Origin: Termitomyces sp. T153
Lineage: Eukaryota > Basidiomycota > Agaricomycetes > Agaricales > Lyophyllaceae
Length of the DNA: 64,000 nucleotides
Reading direction: 5' to 3'
Assembly (NCBI GenBank): GCA_018296165.2
Contig: JACKQL020000024.1
Span: 124,001-188,000, forward strand
The stretch's first letter is position 1. Every line of letters starts with the position of its first letter. A program made the translations under genes and the position numbers. Below the pieces are notes generated by a model, which worked only from the letters and a program-made list of their open reading frames with translations, did no database searches and was not told where the DNA came from. This document shows, one piece after another, positions 11,543-21,833 of this stretch.

Positions 11543-14473
11543 CTACTCGGATAGGGTGGTTTGCTGAATAAACTGGTCGACAGGCATTTCGTCGACTGGA
11601 TCGTTCGATCTATTGACACCACGTCCCTTCTTGGACGGCCCACTGGCTGAGATGGGCTTGAAGCCCTCGGATTTGGCCTCCTCGAGGCGACGCTTCTTGA
11701 ACTTCTTTTCCGCCTTGCGGGATTCGCTGCGAGCCTGATTTCTGACGGCATCACGGTGAGGGCGAAGGAGGGCGTTCTTGACATTGGCCCACCCGTCCTC
11801 GTTGACGTCTCCATTCCCGTCGATGACGTTGAAGGATCTGAGCTCGAGGTAACGATTGTCGAAAAATGGGAATGTCAGAATGCTGCGCGGGATGGAGTAG
11901 TTATCGATGTTATATGTACCGGTCTCGGGGTCACGCGTAGCAAATTCACAGGGATTATCCCCCTTGGTTCGGTTGTAAGCGAGGGCAAAAGGCTCATATC
12001 CACAGGGTTCGACCGTGTTGATAGTGGGGTGGCGGCGGCGGACGTTGGAGTCATGGTCAAGGAAATGTAGTAGTTGAGCCGGATGGATGGTAAGGTTAGG
12101 ATCGTCGGCCGCCAATTGCAAGAATCCGTCAGGGCGCATACCAAGAAGAGGGTGAGGTTTGTAGTGGCTTTTGGGACGGAAGTTGGCGTTGGCGGGGCAA
12201 CTAATGGTGGCTGCCGCAGTGTCCATAGATTGCAAACAAGAGGGTGGCGTAATTTCCACAAAGAGTAAGGATAGAGGCTCAGAATAGATGGGATGTAAGG
12301 ACAGGTGTTGCTGGGTCGTGTCGAGGGGGTTTATATATGTAGATTCTAGCTGTAGAGACCCCAAAAACACTTGAGGGTCATCTACAGGAGGCTTTCCAGT
12401 GCCAGGGGTTAATTCGGAGATATCGCTCGCATTCTGAGCATCGAGATAAGGAGCTAACAGATCTAGTTCCTTGACCTGATCGTAAGGTAACCAGGTTATA
12501 TCCCCAGCACGCCATAACACCTCGAATATCGCTTGTTTCTTTGACCCTGCGTGATTAACAATCTTATCAGCAGCCCATTCTACATCGTGCTCAGGTTCAG
12601 TTTCAGACACTACCTGAGAATAAAGTCGACCGGGGAACCATCTATCATCATTGGGATGGTGTATCCTTAGCAGAGATGCGTGGAATACATCATGTATACC
12701 TCGCTGGAGCATGTGGGAGGGAAGTTGAATACGGAATGAGTGATTGCCGTAGTCTTTGAGAAGTAAATAAGGGCCAACAAACTTGGGAATTAGTTTACGT
12801 GCCAATCCCTTGGGAAATGTCATGTTTTTGGTTGACACGTATACAAACTCACCTTCCTTGAATGGTATAGCAGTTTGTTTTCTGTTTGCATTTCTAGTTT
12901 GCTTAATGCGCGCTGAAAGAATGCAGTCATGTGCATCCATTATTGTGGTCTTCAAACGTTGGGCAAATACACGGACACCAGGGTACTCATTCGTACTGGC
13001 AGAGTTCCAAATCATCGAGCGAGGCAATCTCCCATAGTTTAGGAAAAAAGGTGAATAGCCAGTGCTTTCAGATCTGGCTGTGTTAATTGCAAACTCAATA
13101 GCTGGTAGCTTGGATACCCAATCCTTCTGGGTGGGGTTTATGCATTGGCGAATCATCTGGGTTATGGTTCGATTAGCACGCTCAGTTATCCCATCAGTTT
13201 CAGGGTGGTAGGAACTTGACATTTTTAATTGTGTCCCTATCAAAGTATGAAGGTGCGACCAGAATATACTTGTAAAGTAAGAGTCTCTGTCACTGACAAT
13301 TGCTTTGGGAAGTCCATGTAGTTTATATATTTCACCAAATACAAGTTCGGCAATGTGCCTGGCCATATAGTTTGTTCGACCTGAAATCAGGCGGACCATC
13401 CCTGTGAGGTGGTCTATAATTACTGTAAGTGAATTATACGTAGCATCACGATTTTTTGATCCAGGTAATGGCCCAACGAAATCAATACCAATTACTTCCC
13501 AAGGTTGGGTGGGTACAGGTAAGGGGTTCAATGTGCCATATGATTTGTGATTGGATGGCTTACTCCGCGCGCAGGTCATACAGGTCTCACAAAAGGTGTG
13601 GATGTCACTGCTCATGTGTTTCCACCACACATGTTCTCGTAGGTATGTCAGGGTCTTTCGAGCACTAAGATGTGCTAACATTGAGTGAGCCTCAGATATT
13701 ATAATTTCCCGAACATTTTGACCAGATACTATTATTGCGGGTATGCATAACACTCTTTTCCCTTCAGTGTTTAAATAGAGTAGCTTATCATTTGTGTACT
13801 CAAAATTCTTATATTCACATGGATTCTTGATTATGGATGCCAACACTGGGTCGTTCTCATATTTACCACTGATGCTATTCAGTAGGTCAATCGGTTCTCG
13901 TCCTCCAGCCATCATCTCAGCTAATGATACTGGATTCAGGGGTTCAGTTAATTTGTGAAGCTTCTTTGATCGTTCTGATATTTCTTTATCTCGTGCCTGC
14001 TCAAGATCATCACTTTGCTTACGTGCTGGAATTCGTATGGTAAGTTTTTGTGTATCAACCTTGCCCTCCTTTCGTTGCTGAGGGCCATTCAGCATGAAAT
14101 GTTTGGCCACCCAAGCTGCAAACTCCTTGGAGGTTTCGGGCCTCCTAGTCTCTGCTGCTGGTATGACATTTTGCCTGTAGGCTCGTTTGGGCCTCGTGCC
14201 ACTTTCCTGTGTTGGTGGCATCAGCCCCTGTGCCTGATCGCAATAGTGATCAGCCTTGCTTGTTTCCGGGGGACTGACATTTTCATAGGTCAAATTCCCT
14301 GGTCTATTCTTGATGGCATTTGCTTCGGCTGACAAGTTTGTGCTCTCGCCCTCCATGCCAACCAATACTGGCATGGATATCAGGTGAGTTGCCAATGTAT
14401 CATTATTTATTACATCATGATACGTGTATTCACTACGAGCCCTTACAGTACCTGGCTCATCAAATGAATACAA
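11543..14473 (-). pseudogene. Integrase part of the gypsy polyprotein, downstream of an internal stop
   Basis: Same reading frame as the upstream gag-RT frame, separated only by TGA at 14476-14474; translation of this 976-codon part therefore needs readthrough or a different start. Counting from the codon after the stop: zinc-binding His263/His268 with Cys295/Cys298, catalytic triad Asp331, Asp395, Glu431 (D35E spacing), GPY/F at about 561-585, and a chromodomain-like segment at about 631-680 ending WLPYDQVKEL. About 290 further residues follow, with a basic Lys/Arg-rich stretch near the end, that match no domain I recognise. The catalytic residues are intact, so the break looks recent. Confidence 0.9.
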
Positions 14474-17400
14474 TCATGACAATGCATCTGATAAGATGTT
14501 ATCAGCACCAGGTACGTAAACAACCTCAAAGTCAAATTCAGAAATTTTTTCCAACCATCGAGCCTGTCTTCCAGAAAGATTTTTCTGATTCAACAGATGA
14601 ATCAACCCCTTGTGATCGGTATACCAGGTAAATTTTGTTCCCTGAAGAATATCACGGTACCTTAACATTGTTTCGACACCTGCCAGCATTTCAATTTCAT
14701 GCACTGGATAATTTTGTTGTGCGGAATTTAGCTTTGCAGAGTAGAAAGCGGCTACTTTGGCCTTGCGCCAGTCTGATCCCTGGCTGATAACACCAGCAAT
14801 CCCTGTCCCACAACCATCGGTGACAACATTTACAGGGGCAGCACCTTTACCATAATCAAGGGGTTTACGGTGATGATCACGACATTTCATAGCTAAGCAT
14901 TTAATATCTTCAAATGCGCGTTGGTGAGTGTACTCCCAACGGAAAGGGACAGTATCTCCTGTCAACTCATGTAACACTCCCATAGGAATGTGGACATGGT
15001 CAATATCATCGGCCAAGTATCCAGCTGCTCCTAAGAACCCTCGAAGTAAGTCACGGTTAGTTGGTGTCTTCCAACGTGCTAATGCATCAACCTTATCAGG
15101 GTCCATGCGTATGCCATTATTGTCAACCACACGGCCTAGAACTTTCAATTCCGGGCATAGGAATCTTAACTTATCCTTTCCAAGGTAAAGTTTCTCATGT
15201 TTTAAGATGTCAATCACAATCTTAATGTGTCGAACATGTTCCTCAAGTGTCTGTGAGTAGATAATTATATCATCAAGGTAGACGTCCATAAATCGCCCAA
15301 TATATGCAGAGAAAATATGGTTCATTAATGCTTGGTAAGTAGCTGAAGCATTACAGTCCCCTTGTTGTACTACGTTGCTGACCATATTGCCATCAGGGGT
15401 TGTTACGGCAGTTCTCTCCACATGTTCTGGTATAATGCGAATTTGTTCGTAAGCATCTTTGCCATCCAATAGCGATCGATACCGACCTTTTGCCACTCGA
15501 CGCAGGATTCCATCAATGTCAGGCAGTGGTGACGATCTTTTCACTGTGTTGGCATTCCGAGCTCTCAGATCGAAGACTGTGCAAAGTCGAGGTGATTCTC
15601 CTGATTTGCCTGGCTTGGGTATCAGCATCATTGGGACGGTGTTCCCACTGCTGGTGACCTTCCATCGCCCATTTTTGATGTATGCATCGCGCTTCTCGGC
15701 CCATTGGCTCCGCATGGCTTCTGGACATCGTGATGGCCGCCAAGGATATATCCTATTGGGGTCAATCAAGTTTATTTCATGGTTAATAGCGTGTAATGGA
15801 GGTAAGGGTGTATCACTTGCCGATTTGCAGACTGGTTCTGCATAACGCCGAAGTTCCTCACGCACTACCTCTAGATTTTCTTCATACAATTCCATCGATC
15901 GTGAAGCAAGTTGTGTCACACCTTTGCCTTCAAAAGGTAATGATCGAGGTGATCCAACTACAACGCGTGCAGGGTTAATACCAAAGGTGACTTGGTGTTG
16001 AAATAAGAAAGGTGTACCAAGGATAAGGTCATATCCTGACAAGTTAATGATATCAAAGTACCGTTGCTCAGATACAGATTGATATTCAAACTTGGCTGTG
16101 GCACCAAAGTTGATTCGTGATCTTGATCCTTGTACTGCTAGTTGAACTGGGACAGGAGAGGTAAGTTCCTTTCTTTTGATGTTTAGTTGTTGTACTAGGG
16201 TACTTGAGATGAAATCCCCCAGAGAACCTGAATCAATGAGTGCACGCGCAGGGTGTCCATTGATATGTACAACTACAACAAGAGGTTTAGGCACCATTTG
16301 TGATGGGTCCTTTACATAGGCTGCATTTCGCTGTATAGAGGGGTACGTACCAGCAGGTATCTGCTGTCCATTCAGCTCAAGGACACGCAGACGCCCATCT
16401 TCTACTGTCAGATGGAGCCGGCCAAAAGCTGAGGCCCATGTCCATAGTAGATCAATCTCATACTCACTATCAGCTAGTTCTGGTGGTAGGGGCTCCTCAA
16501 ACAAGCTGGCGATGTAGTATTGAGGGTCATATGGGGCAGAGTAGGCTTCTGTCTCCAGCTTTTGGAGGGATCGTACTAATTGTTTGCGATACCAGCCGGC
16601 CAGGTTGAACATCTCATTTCCCAGCATGGCAACATCAATTCGAGTTCGGAACCCAAGATGGTAATCAAATATGTTACATGTCGGACCTTCTGTGGTCACC
16701 TTGAACCGGTGGTATGATTGCACGCGGCCTTCTTCATCCCCTGGATATGGGGCACCATGCTCAAGTACGCGTCGGGCATTCCAGGTGTAAACATCCGAGG
16801 CAAGACATGTCTGATAGGCTGATCCGTGGTTAAGGGGAGCCCCAGTTTGAGTGTGTCGTATCTTTGCATACCATTCACCAATTGGAAAGTGAGTTTTCAT
16901 TGCAGTATATCGACTTAGTACCTCAAAGGTGTCAAACACACCATCATGTACCATGATTTCATTATGAGATACAGGTGTTGCACGGAAACGCCTTCCGTGG
17001 AACTGGAGCACATTGGCAGGGTCGCCAGGGTAGGGTTGCATGGTTTCCAGCATCTCCTCGGCCTTGTTGCACACAGCATCGCCCAGGCGATTTCGTCGTG
17101 AGTCTGCATCTAATAAGATCAATTTTTCTTCTGCTGACTCAATATACATTTTGTAATGCTGAGGGAACTCCTTTGGGGGAGCCAGCATAACTTCGTCATC
17201 AAGGACAGAATTACCGAGTGAGTCAGTAGTCTGATATGATGATCCACTGCTTTCTTCTTCATCAGATGTAATTTCTAAACTAGAGTCGGAGACCGACTGC
17301 AGCAAAGGGAGGGTATCATTCTCACTATCGCACTCTCCTATCATTCCAATCGATAGTTCGGTGGTTTCTCCAAGGCTATCAACGCGCAATTGCTCGGCCC

Positions 17401-19684
17401 AATCTACTGCAACTTGGATACCAAAAGCTGTCATGCCTGGAGGCTTTCCGTTGCTTGATTTCATCCTGCCTTTCGTGGGGCAGTTCCGGGCAAAATGTCC
17501 CTCCTGACTGCAAAGGAAGCATTTATTGGCTTCCTTAAGTGTTTCCTTTTCTTCTCTGCTTAAGGGCATGCTTGGCTGATCACGGTTATGCTTAGGTGCA
17601 TAAGAGTTCTCAGCCCGGAGGGAGGGTTTGTTGTTATTACTATTATTACCACTCCATTTGCTAGCTGGCATATGCCCAGGGTTGGTATTAGTCTTTCTAC
17701 CAAAGGTTGATCGAAAGTTCTTTGCACGGTTGGCAGAGTATGGCTTTGCGGACTTGGAGGCATCGTCCCGCGATCCAGAAGTATGTAAGTGGTTTTGATT
17801 TTGACTAGAATTATTATGGCGGGACTGACTGCTGTTTCCAGCATAGTCTCTAAAATCCACATTATCTGCCAGTTCCTGATACTCGGCTTCACGTACCATT
17901 GCCTTCCAAGAAGTATATTCCGGGTTCATGTGCTCACGGAGAAGTGCCTTACGGAGAGAAGGTCTGAATCCGTTGAATAACTTTACTACGCGAGCCTGCT
18001 TACTATCAGCGCCTACGATGGTAAACAATTCGTTGAGATCTGCAACGTATTCGCGAACCGACTTATTTCCTTGAGTGAAGCTATTGAGCCTTTCTCGTTG
18101 CTGATTGCAAAAATCTATAGGAAAGCAATAGTTGAACATTTCAACAAAAAATTTCCTTAACGACCAGCATTCCGGGTCAATCGACACTCTACGAGTATAG
18201 AAAGTGTAAGCCTTCCCAGTCAGGAATTCGGATAGCACCATGACCTGACGTTTTTTCTCCACATAGCCATATTTAACGTATGCCGTACCATGCGTAAGGT
18301 ATTTGTGGAAGGCTCTAATGTCTACGCGGCCATCGTATTTCTCAGGCGGAGTGGATTTGATTATAGTTCGCCTCGATTGTTTGTGTTTTGACCTATGGGA
18401 ACGACGACGGGATCCCCGGCAGGATCGGTGACGTCCACGGTAGCGAGATGATGAACTCGAACTCGAGCTACTTGATGAGCTGGAGTCACTGGACTCGCTG
18501 CTATATTCAGAGCTCGTTTCCGAATCTGATTTGCTGTCCGACGATGAATCTGAAGGCTCTGTATCTCCGGACAACTCACGTCGTTGTCGTTTCCCCAGGC
18601 GTTCAAAGGCCCGACCCAGGGCACTTTTAGAAGTGATCTGGGTTATTGGCTTTGTTGCAGCCATTAGGTCTGACTTGGTGCGTTTCTCTCTGCTATCTGG
18701 CTTATATCTTGTCTTATGTCTCGAACCATCTGCTACTTTTTGAATAAGTGCCGCTAATTTGTTTGATAGAGGTTCAGACCCAGCGCGGTCCTTCCTTCTG
18801 TTATGTGACATTTTCCTTTTCTTGTTACGTCTATCCATTTTGCGAGCTAACTTCTTTTTGTTGCGAAGGTAATCTAGTACTTCTTCTTGTGATACTTCCC
18901 GCTGAGCGTCCTCGCCCTCCACTTCCTCACTTCGTTGCGCGTCGCCACCGGCAATATCTCTGACATCGGCGGTTAGGGCGTTTGGCTCAGGAGATTGAGT
19001 AGGCGGCGGGGTCTCAAGGTTGCGTCGAGAGTTGAATTCAGTGAGCAGATCCTGTTGAAACTCAGGATCCATCTCGGGCTCATCTAGATTTATACCACCC
19101 CAGTTTCTGGGGTCAATAGTTTTTCCTTTGCTTTGCGAAGTTTTGCCAGCATTAGTGTCATTGTTAGAGAATGCAACTCTTTCCATTCTTCTGTCGACAT
19201 ATTCTCGTTCTGTTTGAGACATGTTGTTGCGAGCTTTCTCAATGGCTTCATTTAGACCTTCTGTAGGTGTTGTCTCAAATTGTTCTCGCATTTCCTTATG
19301 TTCGATAGCGGCCGAATCAGTAATGTATTGATCAACTATTACATCGCGTTCTATGGTAGACGCGTCCCGATGATCGTCACCATCTGAGACGGAACTCGTT
19401 AAACTCGAGTTACCAAAGCTGACGTTCGCTGGAGAATTGTCATTTCCACCGGCCTGAAGCTCGGCGGCATCTACAATTTCAGTGGGCATCACGGTAGGGT
19501 TACTACTCGTGGAAGTACCGTTGGAGGGTTCAAAACCCGTCACGTTGGTCATCTGTGTCGTGCTAGGGCCGTCCGTCGTTCCCAAACGTCTGTTGACCGG
19601 TCTGGTGTTCCTAACTGCAGTCGGGCTCAGTCGACGGACACTTCTTCCAGCTGGTTGGTTTCGTAAAGAGTATCTAGTAGCCAT
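14474..19684 (-). CDS. Gag-protease-RT-RNase H polyprotein of the gypsy element
   Basis: 1736 codons from ATG at 19684, ending in TGA at 14476-14474. Residues 1-~700 are gag with Ser-rich and Arg/His-rich stretches; a CCHC zinc knuckle (CFLCSQEGHFARNC) is at about 720-735. The aspartic protease site ALIDSGSLGDF is at about 1147-1157. The reverse transcriptase has the YLDD box at about 1469-1472, and RNase H includes YTDHKGLIHLL near the end. Gag and pol share one frame, so no gag-pol frameshift signal is needed. The last sense residues, DALS, are where related polyproteins continue with Arg, so the stop most likely arose from CGA. Confidence 0.93.
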   Translation of the reverse strand: MATRYSLRNQPAGRSVRRLSPTAVRNTRPVNRRLGTTDGPSTTQMTNVTGFEPSNGTSTSSNPTVMPTEIVDAAELQAGGNDNSPANVSFGNSSLTSSVSDGDDHRDASTIERDVIVDQYITDSAAIEHKEMREQFETTPTEGLNEAIEKARNNMSQTEREYVDRRMERVAFSNNDTNAGKTSQSKGKTIDPRNWGGINLDEPEMDPEFQQDLLTEFNSRRNLETPPPTQSPEPNALTADVRDIAGGDAQRSEEVEGEDAQREVSQEEVLDYLRNKKKLARKMDRRNKKRKMSHNRRKDRAGSEPLSNKLAALIQKVADGSRHKTRYKPDSREKRTKSDLMAATKPITQITSKSALGRAFERLGKRQRRELSGDTEPSDSSSDSKSDSETSSEYSSESSDSSSSSSSSSSSSSRYRGRHRSCRGSRRRSHRSKHKQSRRTIIKSTPPEKYDGRVDIRAFHKYLTHGTAYVKYGYVEKKRQVMVLSEFLTGKAYTFYTRRVSIDPECWSLRKFFVEMFNYCFPIDFCNQQRERLNSFTQGNKSVREYVADLNELFTIVGADSKQARVVKLFNGFRPSLRKALLREHMNPEYTSWKAMVREAEYQELADNVDFRDYAGNSSQSRHNNSSQNQNHLHTSGSRDDASKSAKPYSANRAKNFRSTFGRKTNTNPGHMPASKWSGNNSNNNKPSLRAENSYAPKHNRDQPSMPLSREEKETLKEANKCFLCSQEGHFARNCPTKGRMKSSNGKPPGMTAFGIQVAVDWAEQLRVDSLGETTELSIGMIGECDSENDTLPLLQSVSDSSLEITSDEEESSGSSYQTTDSLGNSVLDDEVMLAPPKEFPQHYKMYIESAEEKLILLDADSRRNRLGDAVCNKAEEMLETMQPYPGDPANVLQFHGRRFRATPVSHNEIMVHDGVFDTFEVLSRYTAMKTHFPIGEWYAKIRHTQTGAPLNHGSAYQTCLASDVYTWNARRVLEHGAPYPGDEEGRVQSYHRFKVTTEGPTCNIFDYHLGFRTRIDVAMLGNEMFNLAGWYRKQLVRSLQKLETEAYSAPYDPQYYIASLFEEPLPPELADSEYEIDLLWTWASAFGRLHLTVEDGRLRVLELNGQQIPAGTYPSIQRNAAYVKDPSQMVPKPLVVVVHINGHPARALIDSGSLGDFISSTLVQQLNIKRKELTSPVPVQLAVQGSRSRINFGATAKFEYQSVSEQRYFDIINLSGYDLILGTPFLFQHQVTFGINPARVVVGSPRSLPFEGKGVTQLASRSMELYEENLEVVREELRRYAEPVCKSASDTPLPPLHAINHEINLIDPNRIYPWRPSRCPEAMRSQWAEKRDAYIKNGRWKVTSSGNTVPMMLIPKPGKSGESPRLCTVFDLRARNANTVKRSSPLPDIDGILRRVAKGRYRSLLDGKDAYEQIRIIPEHVERTAVTTPDGNMVSNVVQQGDCNASATYQALMNHIFSAYIGRFMDVYLDDIIIYSQTLEEHVRHIKIVIDILKHEKLYLGKDKLRFLCPELKVLGRVVDNNGIRMDPDKVDALARWKTPTNRDLLRGFLGAAGYLADDIDHVHIPMGVLHELTGDTVPFRWEYTHQRAFEDIKCLAMKCRDHHRKPLDYGKGAAPVNVVTDGCGTGIAGVISQGSDWRKAKVAAFYSAKLNSAQQNYPVHEIEMLAGVETMLRYRDILQGTKFTWYTDHKGLIHLLNQKNLSGRQARWLEKISEFDFEVVYVPGADNILSDALS

Positions 19685-19818
19685 TTTGTTAGTAGGTGAA
19701 ATTTTTTATGGTGACTCACAGTGTTGGGAGTCCACAGTTGATCAGACCGTGGGGGGCCAAGACACGAGAGTCGAGAGTTTTTTATAAAAGCTAGTTAGAC
19801 TTGGGGCAGTTCAAAATA

Positions 19819-20051
19819 TGTAACAACAGCGTCAGGTAACGGTGTTGTCACACTATAGAGTCTTAAGTCAACCGGTAGAACTGTTGTAAGTCTAGATTGA
19901 AAATAAGAGCTACCGTAAGACATCGTCTACAGTAATTTATATACGACTCGGTAATTGCAATACCCGAGAGGCAGTCAGGAAAGAGAACGATATCACAAGT
20001 AAAGGAGCAGAAGTCGGTGTTCTAGAGTAAGTGCTGGTTACGGTCGTCACA
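19819..20051 (-). repeat. 5' LTR of the Ty3/gypsy element
   Basis: 233 bp; differs from the other LTR at 19825, 19846, 19959, 19973 and 20035. At each site the other LTR has CpG and this one has TpG or CpA. Confidence 0.95.
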
Positions 20052-20330
20052 AGGCCTCTCACGTGCTTGTGACGACAGTGATCCGGTTTTTGAATTACTA
20101 TCATGGTCGCCTCATAACCCATACCCCCTTGGTGGAGACTCGAAGCTATGGGTTATGAGAGAGTATGGCATATAGGGGAGACAAAGTAAAAAGGTATTGA
20201 AATGACCCAAAATGCTGTATTTTCAGTTTTCTAATGATTGTAGATGTATTGTACAAGAAAACTAGCTAAGAAACCATTTTTTGAGACTCCTCAAGATGAA
20301 TCTGCCATTTAAAAGAGGCCAAAACATGAT
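20052..20330. other. Displaced upstream region of the dioxygenase gene, with a hairpin-forming inverted repeat
   Basis: Begins with the second AGGCC copy. Before the insertion this DNA would have joined directly to the 55 bp ahead of the dioxygenase start codon, so it probably holds that gene's native promoter. An exact 13-bp inverted repeat, CTCATAACCCATA at 20111-20123 and its complement at 20147-20159, could form a stem with a 23-nt loop. CpG content falls off after about 20160. Confidence 0.6.
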
Positions 20331-20331
20331 C

Positions 20332-20538
20332 TCAATCTTGGGCAATGGGATATTCCATACCATCAGTGTAGCTTTTGATCAGGGAAGCAGCTTGTAGAAC
20401 TTCATGCTGTACAGGGTATGCATGAACCAATGCATCATCATTGATATTGTTGTCTCCATCAGCAATTTTTGTATCTTCTTGTGCTTTACATGCATTGAGG
20501 ACAGCCTGACAAATAGCCTCCTCAGTTGCCTGTTCCAT
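20332..20538 (-). pseudogene. Unidentified coding remnant
   Basis: A 68-codon open frame (MEQATEEAICQAV..) with balanced composition and no low complexity. It continues in part upstream of the ATG (DEIHH). It resembles no family I can name and may be the tail of a transposase or a chance frame. Interrupted immediately to the right by a solo LTR. Confidence 0.25.
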
Positions 20539-20565
20539 ATGGTGTATCTCATCTGCCAGTTTGAG

Positions 20566-21506
20566 TGTTAGGTCCAGCTGACCTGGGGGGCTCTCTCACT
20601 GTAGAGCAAGCAACCCACTAGTCAGAGAACTACAATGACTAAGAGAACCTATGGAGTGTTGGAGTTGGATGGAGGTTGAACAGACAATCTGGAAGTTTGG
20701 GGTTGGTGAGAATAGTAAGTCTGGAGGTTGATTGAGGTCGGAGGACTTAGGAATTGAGCCAGAGTTTTATTGGGGATTAGAATTATAATTTGGGGTAGTA
20801 AGTTTAGTAGAGTTGAGTGTCAGGAAATAGATAAGGCTGGGAAACAGATAAGTGCTTGGAAACTAGAGGCTGGGAAATGTACATAGGCTAAAGGCAATAT
20901 TGAGACTAGCATACTGACTATGGTGATACTGTATTTATAGGGAGGTGTTTGGGTCTTGGAGTGGTTTGGGGTGTGGGATGGGGATACAGGACATAGCTCT
21001 GGGGTATAGGGTGTGTTCTGAGACTGGGAGTGGGACAGGAGTGCCTAGCAGCACCACCAGGTGCCTTGTGCAAGTGCAGAACAGGTGTGGGGGTTCTACA
21101 GAGTAAGTTCAGAGTTTCCATCCTAACAGGGAAGGTTGTTGATGCAGACTTATGGGTTGATGGCAGGGGTCTGATGGCAGTTTTGATGGTGGGGTCAGGT
21201 GATCAGGTGGTTTGGGAGAAGTAAGTCAAAGGGGGGGGGGTGTGATGGGGCCATGGAGGGTCATGACAGAACTGTCCCTCTAGCATGAAGACCCTTGAGA
21301 CATGCATGCAATCATTTAGGGTTCTGGTCAGTTCTCTGGAGATTGCTGGCATGGTTGATGTTGTTGTTTCCACTCCAACAGGGAAGGTTGTTGATGCAGA
21401 CTTGATGGCAGGATCTGGTGGCAGACTCAATGGCAGGGTCAGGTGATTGGGTGGTTTGGGAGAAGTAAGTCAAAAGGGAGGGATGGGGCCATGGAAGGTT
21501 GTGACA
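20566..21506 (-). mobile_element. Solo LTR of a gypsy-type family, 941 bp
   Basis: Minus-strand ends TGTCACAACC..GACCTAACA, flanked by the 5-bp duplication TTGAG at 20561-20565 and 21507-21511, which proves insertion as a unit. A TATA-like CTATAAATAC lies near 20935. The 5' third has an internal duplication: two related blocks around 21130-21270 and 21375-21506, both with AGGGAAGGTTGTTGATGCAGACTT and GGTTTGGGAGAAGTAAGTCAAA-type segments. A run of G lies near 21230. Relatives end at 53295 and 61425. Confidence 0.85.
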
Positions 21507-21833
21507 TTGAGAGAGCCTCCATAGTCATTCTATATTGAGACTGAAGAACTCCAATTGAAACAAAAGAACAAAACTGACTGAGATAAAGCAAAGGAACAGG
21601 GTAAGTTTTATAAGAAGTGACAAGGAAATGATGAAAGGAAGGTGACAGAATATAAGAAAATTATAGTATTTCAGACCAAACCCTGCTGCTGCTTGTCTAA
21701 TTTTGTGAATTTCTTCTCAGGCCTTTTAGAACACTGGAAAGCAAATCAATTCATTCCAGCTGATCTTTGGTCCATTTATTGTCTCATCAACTTGAATTAC
21801 TATCAAAGATGTTGTATTAACACAGATTAAAAC
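21507..21833. other. No gene seen
   Basis: A 327-bp AT-rich, CpG-free stretch between two LTRs. An open frame at 21642-21830 has no recognisable similarity. Likely decayed transposon DNA. Confidence 0.5.

Larger units (their letters stand above)
11066..20051 (-). mobile_element. Nearly intact Ty3/gypsy LTR retrotransposon, 8986 bp
   Basis: Two 233-bp LTRs differing at 5 positions flank one long minus-strand polyprotein frame, bounded by a perfect 5-bp target duplication. Domain order is gag, CCHC zinc knuckle, protease, reverse transcriptase, RNase H, integrase, GPY/F and chromodomain-like segment, that is Ty3/gypsy order with chromovirus features. The frame has a single internal TGA between RNase H and integrase. 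No TGG-starting primer binding site is visible directly after the 5' LTR (the DNA there reads TATTTTGAACTGCC), so tRNA priming is unclear. The element sits in the upstream region of the dioxygenase gene and reads toward it. Confidence 0.96.

Noticed and set aside
11756..12268. Plus-strand frames over the gypsy integrase tail
   Set aside because: Shadows of the intact minus-strand polyprotein.
20332..20538. Considered as a small secreted or toxin-like protein
   Set aside because: No signal peptide or cysteine pattern; sits in repeat DNA next to a solo LTR.
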